Shown here in pieces: positions 27,601 to 35,225 of a DNA stretch of 64,000 bases. The notes beneath the pieces were generated by a model. It was not told the DNA's origin, did no database searches, and saw only the letters and a program-made list of their open reading frames with translations. This DNA is from Lycocorax pyrrhopterus obiensis. Lineage: Eukaryota; Chordata; Aves; Passeriformes; Paradisaeidae. The DNA lies in NCBI GenBank assembly GCA_014706295.1, contig JACSVZ010000004.1:7536465-7600464 (forward strand), read 5' to 3'. The translations under genes and the position numbers were made by a program. Position 1 is the first letter of the stretch. Every line of letters begins with the position of its first letter.

Positions 27601-30129
27601 TTGATACGGAGAGATTTGCTATTTGTACCACATAAATGTTCTGTTTAAGACCACAACCAGTACAGCCATATTGTTACAGTATGACATCAGAGTTTAAAAA
27701 AAACAAAACAGAAAAACCAGCACTTTTAATACACCTCAGTTTTAAAAGGGAAGAAATAGCTGTATTACTCCCAGGTTCAATCTGAAAGTGTGTTTTTATA
27801 TTGGCCTCCTGTTTGCTTCTAATACTGGTGACATACCCCAGGATCAAATTTCAACACCAACAAAACAGACACTCCATATCCTTCTCCCAACGCTGAGAGG
27901 TTTGCTCTCATACCCACTAACCCCTTTTCTGGACATCAAACCCTGTAGTTTCATAAACTAATAATAAATTTAATGTAAGTATAAATTTAATAAAAATGGT
28001 TAATCAAGAACAAAGCCTCATGGTACTGTTGGTACCAAAAAGAAATTTGCAAATAATCTTTCTGGAAATGTGAAGATCTAACAGATCAATGGAATTAAGA
28101 GGCTGGAATGAGTCCAGGTAAACACCTATGAGTTGCATAAAATCTCCTTAGTCATATGTTGCACTGGGCTGGGGACATTCTTTCTTTTCAGAGAATTATA
28201 CCCAAAAAAGCTGAGAGAAAAAAATTTCAATCTCCAGGACAGAAAATAGCTTCTTTCTTGCCTAATACAGATCAGCAGATAACAGTTTTGCAAGCAGAGA
28301 TAAGAACTAAGCAGAAGGAGGAGGCAGGTGAATCTGAAAGCAAGTGCAGCACAGGCCATTCAGGTTGCATTCTAAACCTGTTTTACCCTGACATTACCCT
28401 GACCTATTCCAGGAAAACCACTGGTAGTCTCCCAATTTTAATATTTCATTTCCTCAACTCCTATTTTTCCTGTCACCCTTTAGTATAGGGCTTGAGCTGT
28501 CAGACTCCACTGAGTACCATTTTTTCCTGCAGGAATCTTTGAACCCCCTGGAAGAGGGAAAAGCTCAGACTCCCTGTAATGTCTCCACTTTGGAAGTGTA
28601 CTCAAATAGCTGACTAAAGTTTCACTGAGGTGACACATATTAATACATGTATTTAAAACAAGTTTATATCACAGTTCACTTTTGCTTCTTATTGCATTGA
28701 TTTTCTAAATACTGGAGACTTTTCCCAGCTGTTTTAAGTGAAGCAACTTCTCACAATGCCAGAACAATGGCAATTTGATCACTGTATTTAGTGTTAATCC
28801 TTTATTTTCCTTATAAACTTTTCCCAACTTTTTTAACTCTCTTCAAACCAAACAATATTATAAGCATCACCTGTTTTGCAGGGCAGTAAAGCATATCACA
28901 AAATGAGTGCTACAGATGTCCACACTTTTAGGGCAAAAATCTACAAGGAGTTTTCTGTCATTCAAGCACTTAAAAAACTACAGCAAGTAACTACTTGAAT
29001 TCAGAACACTCGAAATGCAAATATTTCAAAAAACAAGACGGTATTTCAAAACCTATTGGGATTCACACTAGAAAGCTTTACAAAAGCTTTTTTTTTCTCT
29101 CTAAAGAGATACACAAAGCAAGTATATGCAAGTACATATCATTGCTTATTCTAACAGCTGGAAAGAATAGAAAAGCATCAACTACTTTGTCCCTTTTAAT
29201 TCACTCATTGTTGTGCAAGACTATCTTAGCAAGAGATGCCTGACACTGAAACTCCCAATTTGTTGAGCCTGAACAATTAAAATCTGCCAGAAGAGGAACT
29301 ATGCCAACACCCTTTGTAGCAAAACTTGCTCTCAACATTGAAGTCTTGTTTCCAAAGAAGTTCAAGAAATAGATAAAAGCAATACAAGATTCACTTTCAA
29401 GGTAATATATGCAAACACACAAATGCACAGTCCCTCCATTTCAACTTAATACTTCACAATCTGCACTAAGTCCAAAGAGTGCAAGAAGAACCTGTGCAAA
29501 CTGTAACGGGAAATAAAAAAGACCACACACAAGAAAGGAACAAACTCTTCTATTAAATATACATGACATGCTTCTTTATAAATACAAACACAGTAATAAC
29601 ATCACTAAGATTTTTCTTTTAAATACAATTCTTCACTGAAGTGAACATTACATTTATGGCTTCACAATCCTGTCCATGAGAACAAGTAACACGTAGCTCA
29701 GACCTTCCTGAAGAACTAAGTCAGAAAAGGTGAGCTGCACAGTGTCCTTACCAAATCTTATTTGCTAATAATTCTCAACAGCAGAAGGCAAGCTAGGAAT
29801 GAACACACACCAAACAAACATTTCTCCAAGTGTCATTTCAACGTGAATTCACACATTTCACGTGACTGCCAGTGATATTCCAGTCACCAGCTCAGTAAAT
29901 TCACTAATACTACTAATTGTTACTGAAGTGAATTGATTTTGCTCAGCTGATTTGCTGTAAGGTTACACATGGTCAACAAATGCAGGTTCCAAGTCCACCT
30001 TACCTGTGCACCTTCTCCATGGTACAAGCAGTTCACCACATTGTCCAAGAGATTGATATCCAGTTTCTGGTTAAAATCCAGCAGCTGACGAGCTGCATGG
30101 TCTGCTAACATTGTCATAATTGCTGGCAT
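483..30129 (-). CDS. XPO1: XPO1 (CRM1, exportin-1), complete spliced coding sequence in 24 coding exons
   Basis: XPO1 is the RanGTP-dependent nuclear export receptor for proteins with leucine-rich NESs and for several RNPs. It works at nuclear pores and is released in the cytoplasm when Ran hydrolyses GTP. Twenty-four exons joined by their splice sites stay in frame for 1,071 codons plus TAA, matching my memory of the human length. The start is fixed by MPAIMTML and an in-frame TAA six nt upstream; the end is EIPEEMCD. Family architecture: an importin-beta N-terminal (CRIME) region at about residues 46-112, about 21 HEAT repeats, an acidic loop at about 423-448, an NES groove between HEAT 11 and 12 (about 510-595), and a C-terminal inhibitory helix from about 1034. 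The leptomycin-reactive Cys528 is present. No frameshift or internal stop was seen. Introns are GT-AG except one GC-AG. The identification is essentially certain. Confidence 0.98.
630..1343 (-). other. XPO1: XPO1 intron 24
   Basis: This is a 714-nt GT-AG intron. I see no gene, repeat family or structured RNA in it. Confidence 0.9.
1344..1440 (-). CDS. XPO1: XPO1 exon 24, residues 991 (last base) to 1023
   Basis: A 97-nt exon encodes AQVKLFVTG through DFLVQIK, part of the last HEAT repeats. The acceptor is TTAG and the donor GTATGTTG. The first base completes Asp991, split 2/1 with exon 23. The upstream intron is only 78 nt (1441-1518), near the lower limit for vertebrate introns. Confidence 0.97.
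1519..1678 (-). CDS. XPO1: XPO1 exon 23, residues 938-991
   Basis: A 160-nt exon encodes [10 protein letters not shown] through SAFPHLQ, late HEAT repeats of the C-terminal half. The acceptor is TTTGCAG and the donor GTAAGTGTGG. Gly938 and Asp991 are split codons. From memory, the stretch ISTPLNPG...NNQMFIQ differs from human at three conservative positions (S to P, I to M, L to I). The upstream intron is 117 nt. Confidence 0.97.
1796..1930 (-). CDS. XPO1: XPO1 exon 22, residues 893-938
   Basis: A 135-nt exon encodes [13 protein letters not shown] through DTSHTA, with glycine codons split at both ends. The acceptor is TTTTTGCAG and the donor GTGAGAATG. It contributes HEAT-repeat helices near the C-terminus. 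Tyr899 and the Thr in QEETAA appear to replace Phe and Ala of human, from memory. Confidence 0.97.
1931..3299 (-). other. XPO1: XPO1 introns 21 and 20 (around exon 21)
   Basis: 1931-2673 (743 nt) and 2843-3299 (457 nt) are AT-rich GT-AG introns. I see nothing in them beyond short A runs. Confidence 0.88.
2674..2842 (-). CDS. XPO1: XPO1 exon 21, residues 837-893
   Basis: A 169-nt exon encodes [11 protein letters not shown] through HTMRNVADT plus the first base of Gly893. The acceptor is CTTCAAG and the donor GTAAGTGG. This is a highly conserved HEAT-repeat segment. The only difference I recall from human is PPAQF for PPTQF. Confidence 0.97.
3300..3494 (-). CDS. XPO1: XPO1 exon 20, residues 772-836
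   Basis: A 195-nt, phase 0/0 exon of 65 codons runs from [10 protein letters not shown] to TLNMINK. The acceptor is AACCAG and the donor GTATTTATA, a weaker donor because position +4 is T. It covers HEAT-repeat helices in the C-terminal arch. I see no difference from human by memory. Confidence 0.97.
3850..3956 (-). CDS. XPO1: XPO1 exon 19, residues 736-771
   Basis: A 107-nt exon encodes [17 protein letters not shown] through SRSNDPQM. Its first two bases complete Gly736. The acceptor is TTTTCCAG and the donor GTAAGTGG. The basic stretch around RSMRTVKRE is typical of the family. Confidence 0.96.
4983..5166 (-). CDS. XPO1: XPO1 exon 18, residues 675-736
   Basis: A 184-nt exon encodes [13 protein letters not shown] through [11 protein letters not shown] plus one base of Gly736. 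The acceptor is TTTCACAG and the donor GTAAGAAAT. It is a HEAT-repeat segment, and the recalled human sequence appears unchanged. Confidence 0.97.
6035..6169 (-). CDS. XPO1: XPO1 exon 17, residues 630-674
   Basis: A 135-nt, phase 0/0 exon of 45 codons runs from [13 protein letters not shown] to DSIIQQATK. The acceptor is CCATCAG and the donor GTGAGCTC. It encodes HEAT-repeat helices following the NES-groove region. Confidence 0.97.
6729..6892 (-). CDS. XPO1: XPO1 exon 16, residues 575-629
   Basis: A 164-nt exon encodes [13 protein letters not shown] through IICDLQPQQ. Its first two bases complete Glu575. The acceptor is TTCATTTAG and the donor GTAGGTTC. It closes the NES-groove HEAT 12 and begins the next repeats, including the KCRRHFVQ helix. 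The upstream intron is only 105 nt. Confidence 0.97.
6998..7154 (-). CDS. XPO1: XPO1 exon 15, residues 523-575, NES-binding groove with Cys528
   Basis: This 157-nt exon holds most of the cargo groove. DLLGLC places Cys528 at 7137-7139 (TGT on the minus strand). Cys528 is the residue alkylated by leptomycin B and by selective inhibitors of nuclear export in the human protein. Lys534, Lys537, Ala541, Met545, Phe561, Lys568 and Phe572, all reported groove or selectivity residues, read at their expected numbers. Glu571, recurrently mutated in human lymphoid cancers, is wild-type (GAA at 7008-7010). The acceptor is TTGTAG and the donor GTAATTATC. The protein should be drug-sensitive, by inference. 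Confidence 0.98.
7979..8160 (-). CDS. XPO1: XPO1 exon 14, residues 462-522
   Basis: A 182-nt exon encodes [12 protein letters not shown], then MTEKLHNQ through FLVTVIK. Its first two bases complete Val462. The acceptor is CTTTCAG and the donor GTATGGTG. It covers HEAT repeats 10-11, reaching the NES groove at Ile521. Human reads YVDTER as I recall, so Ala470 here is a likely substitution. Confidence 0.97.
9465..9603 (-). CDS. XPO1: XPO1 exon 13, residues 416-462, acidic loop of HEAT 9
   Basis: A 139-nt exon encodes [14 protein letters not shown] through KNMRETL plus one base of Val462. It contains the acidic loop ([18 protein letters not shown], about 424-448). In the family this loop contacts Ran and switches position to control NES-groove opening. 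The acceptor is CCCCCAG and the donor GTAAGTGAAC. The loop appears identical to human by memory. Confidence 0.97.
10179..10376 (-). CDS. XPO1: XPO1 exon 12, residues 350-415
   Basis: A 198-nt, phase 0/0 exon of 66 codons runs from [13 protein letters not shown] to [11 protein letters not shown]. The acceptor is TTTCCAG and the donor GTAAGCCA. The middle is a serine/proline-rich surface loop ([14 protein letters not shown]) followed by PPRRQ. The end reads PVLSK where I recall PMLFK in human, just before the acidic-loop exon. Confidence 0.97.
12754..12912 (-). CDS. XPO1: XPO1 exon 11, residues 297-349
   Basis: A 159-nt, phase 0/0 exon of 53 codons runs from [15 protein letters not shown] to LNLRETLME. 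The acceptor is TTGTTAG and the donor GTAAGTAGC. It encodes a HEAT-repeat region. It reads KEHGLLIEK where I recall KEHDQLIEK in human, which is two non-conservative changes in a row (residues 334-335). Confidence 0.97.
13511..13639 (-). CDS. XPO1: XPO1 exon 10, residues 254-296
   Basis: A 129-nt, phase 0/0 exon of 43 codons runs from [13 protein letters not shown] to TLTMMQLKQ. The acceptor is TTCAACAG and the donor GTAAATGTTT. HEAT-repeat helices; unchanged from human by memory. Confidence 0.97.
13743..13862 (-). CDS. XPO1: XPO1 exon 9, residues 214-253
   Basis: A 120-nt, phase 0/0 exon of 40 codons runs from [14 protein letters not shown] to [10 protein letters not shown]. The acceptor is TTTACAG and the donor GTACTCTTG. 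The introns on both sides are about 100 nt (98 and 103). The 98-nt upstream intron carries a C-rich run on the transcribed strand (13914-13926 on plus). Confidence 0.97.
13961..14009 (-). CDS. XPO1: XPO1 exon 8, residues 197 (last base) to 213
   Basis: A short 49-nt exon encodes [16 protein letters not shown]. Its first base completes Ser197 (AG from exon 7 plus C). The acceptor is TTTTTTTACAG and the donor GTAAGTCG. The intron preceding it is the GC-AG intron. It is too short to be seen without the spliced context, but the peptide is an exact family match. Confidence 0.96.
14010..14473 (-). other. XPO1: XPO1 intron 7, GC-AG type
   Basis: This 464-nt intron starts GCAAGTAT on the minus strand and ends TTTTTTTACAG. 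Only the GC donor keeps the conserved KDSMCNEF junction. The nearby GT three bases downstream would put the reading frame out. GC donors are a known minor class spliced by the major spliceosome. Confidence 0.93.
14474..14655 (-). CDS. XPO1: XPO1 exon 7, residues 137-197
   Basis: A 182-nt exon encodes [14 protein letters not shown] through VKAKHLKD plus two bases of Ser197. The acceptor is CTTTGCAG. The donor is non-canonical: AG|GCAAGTAT, a GC donor at 14473-14472. The [10 protein letters not shown] motif is a hallmark of the exportin-1 N-terminal region. Ala190 replaces the Ser I recall in human. Confidence 0.97.
14741..14785 (-). CDS. XPO1: XPO1 exon 6, 45-nt exon, residues 122-136
   Basis: The exon is exactly 15 codons, [15 protein letters not shown], phase 0/0, with acceptor CTTCTCCAG and donor GTAAGCC. 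It sits between an 82-nt and an 85-nt intron. Skipping it would keep the frame but remove one helix from the N-terminal Ran-contacting HEAT repeats. Confidence 0.96.
14868..14929 (-). CDS. XPO1: XPO1 exon 5, residues 101-121
   Basis: A 62-nt exon encodes [20 protein letters not shown]. Its first two bases complete Gly101. The acceptor is TTCTGCAG and the donor GTAAGTGAAG. It is part of the importin-beta N-terminal domain. Upstream lies the longest intron of the gene, 7.4 kb. Confidence 0.96.
14930..22308 (-). other. XPO1: XPO1 intron 4, 7.4 kb
   Basis: This is the longest intron of the gene, with GT-AG ends (GTAGGGAG and CTGCAG). I see no coding exon or recognisable mobile element in it. Small open frames around 17164-17690 and 18400-19020 lack conserved peptides and splice context. 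Confidence 0.85.
22309..22381 (-). CDS. XPO1: XPO1 exon 4, residues 77-101
   Basis: A 73-nt exon encodes [16 protein letters not shown] through RNQCE plus one base of Gly101. The acceptor is AATTTCAG and the donor GTAGGGAG. It is the core of the CRIME/importin-beta N-terminal domain that binds RanGTP. It is isolated between introns of 7.4 and 3.9 kb and identified by the exact family peptide. Confidence 0.97.
22382..26235 (-). other. XPO1: XPO1 intron 3
   Basis: This 3.85-kb GT-AG intron has A-rich runs, including about 17 A at 24800-24816, and a 10-base tandem duplication (CTTAAAGGTG) near 25341-25360. No gene or recognised repeat was seen. Confidence 0.85.
26236..26337 (-). CDS. XPO1: XPO1 exon 3, residues 43-76
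   Basis: A 102-nt, phase 0/0 exon of 34 codons runs from [15 protein letters not shown] to FSQNMNTK. The acceptor is TTCTTTTAG and the donor GTAAGCAAAT. It begins the importin-beta N-terminal domain, where the family contacts Ran. Confidence 0.97.
26338..30003 (-). other. XPO1: XPO1 intron 2
   Basis: This is a 3.67-kb GT-AG intron. It is AT-rich, with no feature recognised. Confidence 0.85.
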
Positions 30130-30135
30130 AGATTA
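30004..30135 (-). CDS. XPO1: XPO1 exon 2, start codon and residues 1-42
   Basis: The exon begins with six untranslated bases, TAATCT, then ATG at 30127-30129. It encodes [15 protein letters not shown] through YHGEGAQ. The acceptor is TTTTGCAG and the donor GTAAGGTGG. An in-frame TAA right at the exon edge rules out N-terminal extension from this exon. Residue 20 is Asn where I recall Ser in human. Confidence 0.97.
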
Positions 30136-33100
30136 CTGCAAAACAAAGTTTAAAAAACTGATCAATTAGTAAGAAATTGTTATCAGGTGCAGCTGCAAAG
30201 CAAGTGCTTCAGCTTAGCTCATTTGTCTCATTGAAACAAGATGCTTATGTTAGCAGTAGTAGAGAACACTGAATACAACACTGCTTTGATTGTGGGGCAC
30301 ATACCAGGACAAACTTCTCTTCTTCCCTCCTGAAAAATTCACACATTACTACCCCAGCTCAACTCTCAGGGTCTTCAACAGGTAGAACACATAATAACAG
30401 TCTGACTAGAGAACAGGCTGCGTTACCAACACCCTAGAGCTTCTTTAAAAGCAGGTATCAACTCCCACCAGTCCCTAAACACGTCTGCTGGTTGAAAACT
30501 ACAACCAAAACCCACACTGGCAATCTCAGCCGAGTATCGAGTTCCCAAGGCCAACATGCACATTCAGAAGATTCAGTTCCAAAAGCTTTTAAACACTTGG
30601 GTATGGAGGTGAAACGTGATCTACACACACAGCAAGAAATTAGCCAGAAGGCATTTTTCAAATAGTTGGGGAAAAAAAAAAAAGAAAACCACCTTACAAG
30701 TTAACCACATCCAAGTAAAAAATTACCACTGAAACTAAGTTGACTGAAGGCACTTTGAGAACTTGAAGCAAAGGGACTGTTAAATCAGCAGGTTACTCTG
30801 TGTGCCACGTGAGATCACTTCAAGCTGAAATGGAATTCTGCTGGAGGTTTCAGGTCCCCTAAACCCAGGAACACATGCATTAACTCTTTGTCCTAGATAG
30901 AGCAGCCTTGATATTATGCAAAGGGAGTCAGGTGGGGTGTGCATGTAAGATTCTTTACCAGCCAGAGACTGGTGCAAGATAAAGACATTCATGAAAAGCA
31001 GGAAAACAAGCCAGAATCCACAGAATTTTTGATGGCAAAGTTATACTCTACCTTTTTCACACCATCCTCCTCCATGTGTGAAACACCCAACCAAGTTTAT
31101 TGCCCTCTTCTCACAGTCAATGGCAACTCTAACACATATTCCCACCCTGCCATCTACAGCACCTCTGTGCCACTCACCCTCCTTTTCAAACCCTGTAAAC
31201 CTACAAATCTCACATAAAACTGCTCACTGAACAAACAGCCAGAAGTCAGGGCAAGTGCAAGACCAATCAAAAAGTTACACCAGAGCCATCTGCATACTCA
31301 GAAAGACACAACCTGAAACTCTTCCAGAAACACACCCCATAAAGTCAGTTTTACTCTTACTAAGTAACTCCATGTGTAAGTAAGAATTTGTTTTATGCTT
31401 TATGTATTTAAGTCATGCTCAAAAGTAAGGAGCAAGACAAACCTGTGCCTCAACCCTAGTAATTGCTAATTAAGTGAAAGTCTTACAGTAGCATTCAGAC
31501 AAGGAAAATCTTTTGTTCAGAAATGTATATGTACAAGTAGTGCCAAGTAATTTCTTTTACTCCTATATATAAAAATAGCTTAAAACTCGAATATTTTAAT
31601 CGGATTTTCAAGTAGGAAACTCAATATTACTACTCTAACACAACCATTTTAAGGGCTTCGTCTCAACATCCTGTTAAGTCTTTTTACAACATGTACCTGC
31701 AAAACCAGGAGAAAATAAACATCAAGTAGAGAACAAAATAAATTAAAATTAACAATCCATGCCTATTCTTCCGTCCTTCGACTCCTGATGTTTTCAAAAT
31801 TGCAATGTTAAGTTTGGAAGCAAGAAACACAACAGCAGGAAAGGCTGACTTCATTCTTCATTTCATTCTTTTGACTCAGGAGGAGGCTGAAAACGTCACC
31901 AGGCAGATGAGAGGCAGTGAGCAGCACCACTAGAAGGAAACTGCACCCATGAAGAGGCTCAGAGCAGTCAATGCTCCCTCAAAAACTCGTGCTCCCACGC
32001 ACGCCCCTTTTCGTCCACATCTGGCCTCCATGGCTGAGCCGTGAGCCGGGAAAGCAGTTTTCAAACCACAGTAAATGTCGTGAACCAGTCGCTCCTCAGG
32101 TAGGGCCATTCATCTCAGACCTGAGCCTCTTTCGGTGGTTTTCAGGCCGCCCTGAGAGCGCCAAGGAGGAGCAGCGTGACCAAGAGAAGTTATTCACCAC
32201 ATGGAAGCAGAAAGGAAATGTTTTGAATAGGGCCCTTCGCCACTCCCAGCATTATCTTCAAAATGACCTACCTACTTCGCCAGCCGAAACACAGAAATGG
32301 CGGCTTTGTGGCCACCACCACCTGCAACCAACTCGATCTCCCACTCCTAACACTGTACCCACATGAAGCTCATAATCTCTGATTTACTGTACTCCTACAC
32401 TTTCCCTCCCCCATCATGCCTGAACTCCGGAACAGGTTTAAGCCTCAGCTCCAAGAACCACCACTGATCAGTCCTTTAATAAATGGGCAAGCAGAAACAA
32501 AAAAGTTGTCAGAAAAACCCCAAAAACACACACACACAAAAAAAATCTGAACTACAACATAGCAAGAATGTGACATCTACCGAAGGTCAAAAGAACTGCA
32601 TTTACAGCACTGTTTACACAGTTATCCCAACTCTCGATGACCCTGGACCTTTAACACAACAGTTAGCTTGTTGTGGTAGACCCGATTCATTTTGGTATGT
32701 AGCACACAGGAATAACAGCAGGCATTTAATAGTAGGAAATATTGAGCATTCACCATGAATCCTACAGCACCTTCAACCCAGATATTTAAAGCTCATTGGG
32801 GGCAGCGACTAAAAAAAAAAAAACAAACCCACCCAGGGAGAGTCACTGTGCCCCATTTCTAAGCACGCAATGCAAATGAATTGCCTCCCTCTTCCAAGGA
32901 ATTAGCTGCATCACTTGTAAATCCCACCCAGGAGGGGCGAGTGGCTCTGAAACGCAGCGCACGACAAACGCGTTCGCATCACACTCCACACATCAGCAAT
33001 GGCAACGAAACCGCCCCTTCCCTTCGCTCCTTCACACACACGTGAAGGAGAAGGACGAGACGGATTAAGTAACATCTGCCCGACACCTCGGAGCGTTCAT

Positions 33101-33768
33101 TTTCGGCTGGAAATAACTCACACCCACCCAGCACGGCGGCCCTTCCCCGGCTCCTGCCGCAGCGCCCCGGCGGGCGGGCAGCGCCCTGCCTTCCGGGCAG
33201 CCGCTCCGGCTCCCGGCTCGGGCCGGCACGGCCCCGGTTCCCGGTGGGGAACGGGCCCGGGCGGTGGGTCGGGCGGGCCGGGGCCCTGAGGAGCGCGGCG
33301 GCCCCGCAGCCCCTCCCTCCTCCTCCTCCTCCTCCTCCCCTGGGCTCCAGCCCTGCGCTCTATACAGGGCTCCCCACGTGATCCAGGCGGACGTTTCAAT
33401 ACTGCTGCACAGACACACACACACACAAAAAAATATTTCTGGAAACTTCCACTCCTAATAATTTACAGATTATGTCGCCGGGTTTGCCCGCACCCGATCC
33501 CAGCCTGCCCGGCCCCCTCCTAACGAGGAGCATCCCCCGCAGCATCCGTGGCTGCGCTCGGCCAGGCCGGGGATGCTCGTACCCCAAACCCCATCCCAGT
33601 GCACCCCCGCCCCTCAGGGCTCCTCCACGGGGTCCATCACATCTCTCCTAGCACAGGCCAGGCTCTGTGCTCCCTTGCACGGACACATCCCCCCGTTCTG
33701 CCCCCCATAATCCCCCCCTCTGCCCCCTCCGCGTTGCCCATCGCGACCCCCCCGCAACCCTCGCTTAC
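30136..33768 (-). other. XPO1: XPO1 intron 1 (5' UTR intron)
   Basis: It spans from the strong leader donor at 33768 to the exon 2 acceptor at 30136. The first 600 bases after the donor lie inside the CpG island, including a (TCC)n run and a CA run. The rest is AT-rich and empty as far as I can see. The exact 5' end depends on which leader exon is used. Confidence 0.7.
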
Positions 33769-34440
33769 CTAGGGGTTTCTCACAGCCTCTTCCTTCAGAA
33801 AGTAGGGGCGGGCAAGCCAAGTTTCTAACCACCACACGCCACAAGAAAAAAAAAAAAAAGAAAATAAAAAAAGACCACCAAAAATAACCCCCTCCCAAAA
33901 AGAAAAAAAAAAAAAAACCACGGAAGGAGGGAAAAAAAAACCACCACGGCAGGAGGTGGGGGGGAAGGCGAGCGCTCCCTCCTCGGTGGTGGGTCGGGGT
34001 TAGTGGCGCCACTCCTCCCCTCGCAGCGTGCCCGGCCTGGCTGCACCAGGCGCCCGAAGCGGCCCCAGGGGCTCCGCGCTCGGCTCCGCGCCTTCTCCTC
34101 AGGCCCGGGAAAGCGGCCGGCGCGGCGCTCCGGCCTCGCTGGTGCGGGGGGATCTACCCGGCTGCGCCTCCCGCGCCGCCCAGGCCCGGCCCCGCCGGCT
34201 CTCGCTGCCCCTGCGGCTGCCGCCCTCCCCGCCCGGCGCTCAGTTCGCCCCCATTCCCGCCGCCCCCCCCGCGGCTCGCACTAAACTTCGCCCCCTCAGC
34301 TGCGTGTCCCCTACGAGCAGGTCACACACGCGGCAGCGGCGGCGGGGACTGAGCGCGGCGCGTCTCCCCCTCCTAATGCCACAGGCTCGGAACCGGCTCA
34401 AACCGGTTCAGACTGGGAGATTCCATCTCGGTTTAGTTTT
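33769..34440 (-). other. XPO1: XPO1 noncoding leader region (exon 1 donor firm, 5' end approximate)
   Basis: On the minus strand, CCCCTAG|GTAAGCGAGG gives a near-consensus donor at 33769/33768, correctly placed upstream of exon 2. The transcript start is not visible as a motif. I place it near 34380-34440 because it should lie just downstream of the GC box (34480-34487) and CCAAT boxes. T-rich sequence at 33840-33945 followed by TTAG at 33825-33826 could instead make 33769-33824 a separate 56-nt noncoding exon. Confidence 0.55.
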
Positions 34441-34479
34441 CAGCCCATGGCGCCGCGGAGCGTTTGGAAACCTCGGCGG

Positions 34480-34557
34480 CCCCGCCCATCCGCAGCTCCC
34501 ATTGGCCCCGGGATGTGCCGCCGCGAAGGCGGCCGCCACGTTGATTGGCTGGGCGGG
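34480..34557 (-). promoter_or_regulatory. XPO1: XPO1 core promoter: two CCAAT boxes and GC boxes
   Basis: Two ATTGG motifs on plus (CCAAT on minus) lie at 34501-34505 and 34544-34548, 43 bp apart. A GGGCGGGG box on minus lies at 34480-34487, and a GGGCGGG on plus at 34551-34557. The order toward the gene is CCAAT, CCAAT, GC box. NF-Y and Sp1 control through CCAAT and GC boxes has been reported for human CRM1, so the layout fits. There is no TATA box. Confidence 0.7.
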
Positions 34558-34764
34558 CTGTCAATCCGCTGAGGGCCTCGGAAGGGCGGGGGGAGCGAGC
34601 GGCGGCGGGGGGGGTGAGCAGAGGGGACCCGCCCCCTCTCCAGCAGCGCTTTGCGCGCTAAGGGGGGGGGGGCGCCGCTTTCCGATAGGCCGAGCCGAGC
34701 TGTCACTCAAAGCGGCCCCGCCTCCAAGTTCTCAAAGCGCGGGCGCAGGCCTCGTCGCGCTCTC

Positions 34765-34769
34765 ATTGG
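34765..34769 (-). promoter_or_regulatory. Upstream CCAAT box
   Basis: A further ATTGG on plus in a GC-rich context, about 220 bp upstream of the proximal pair. An E2F-like GGCGGGAA lies nearby at 34833-34840. It could serve XPO1 or a divergent transcript. Confidence 0.4.
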
Positions 34770-34904
34770 CCGGCGGCGGTGGCGGCGTGACGCGCGCGCC
34801 TGAGCGCGGCTTTCGGGGCTGCGGCGGGAGGGGGCGGGAAAGGCGCGGCCGTTGGGCGCCCCCGGGCGCGTGCCTGAGGGGCAATGGCGGGAGCGGGGCG
34901 GGCG

Positions 34905-35225
34905 GTGCGTGAGGGGAAGGGGCTCGGGGGGACTGGGGGGCTGGTCCGTGTGAGGAGAGGGGGTTCGGGGAGGGCTCTTCTCAGTGAGGTGAAGGGAGTT
35001 GGGGGCCTCTGCTCCGTGAAGTGTAGGGAGTCGGGGGGCTTTCCTTAGCGAGCTAAAGGGGTTTGAGTGAAGGGGTTCGCGGGGCTCTGCTCCATGAGGT
35101 GAAGGGATGGATTTACGGGGCCTGGCCCGTGAGGGGAGGAGGTTGGTGGAATTGGCCCGTGAGGGGAACGGATGTGAGGGAAAGGGTTCGGGTCTCTGGT
35201 CCGTGAGGGGAAGGGGTTCGGGCAC
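34905..35225 (+). repeat. Degenerate G-rich minisatellite, about 9 units of 28-46 bp
   Basis: Repeated blocks share the core CCGTGAGGGGAAGGGG followed by TTCGGG and a GGGCTCTG-like end. I count nine units starting near 34905, 34944, 34980, 35012, 35044, 35090, 35125, 35155 and 35199. Units differ by substitutions and small indels. The plus strand is strongly G-rich, and the reverse strand gives a spurious proline-rich open frame. Confidence 0.8.

Noticed and set aside
33614..34012. Phenylalanine-rich open frame on minus with apparent hydrophobic segments
   Set aside because: The phenylalanine runs come from the T-rich tract at 33840-33945, not from a membrane protein.
34028..34912. 294-codon open frame on plus in the CpG island
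   Set aside because: Alanine/proline/arginine/glycine-rich composition, overlap with the XPO1 promoter and no recognisable domain. Long open frames are expected in GC-rich DNA with few stop codons.
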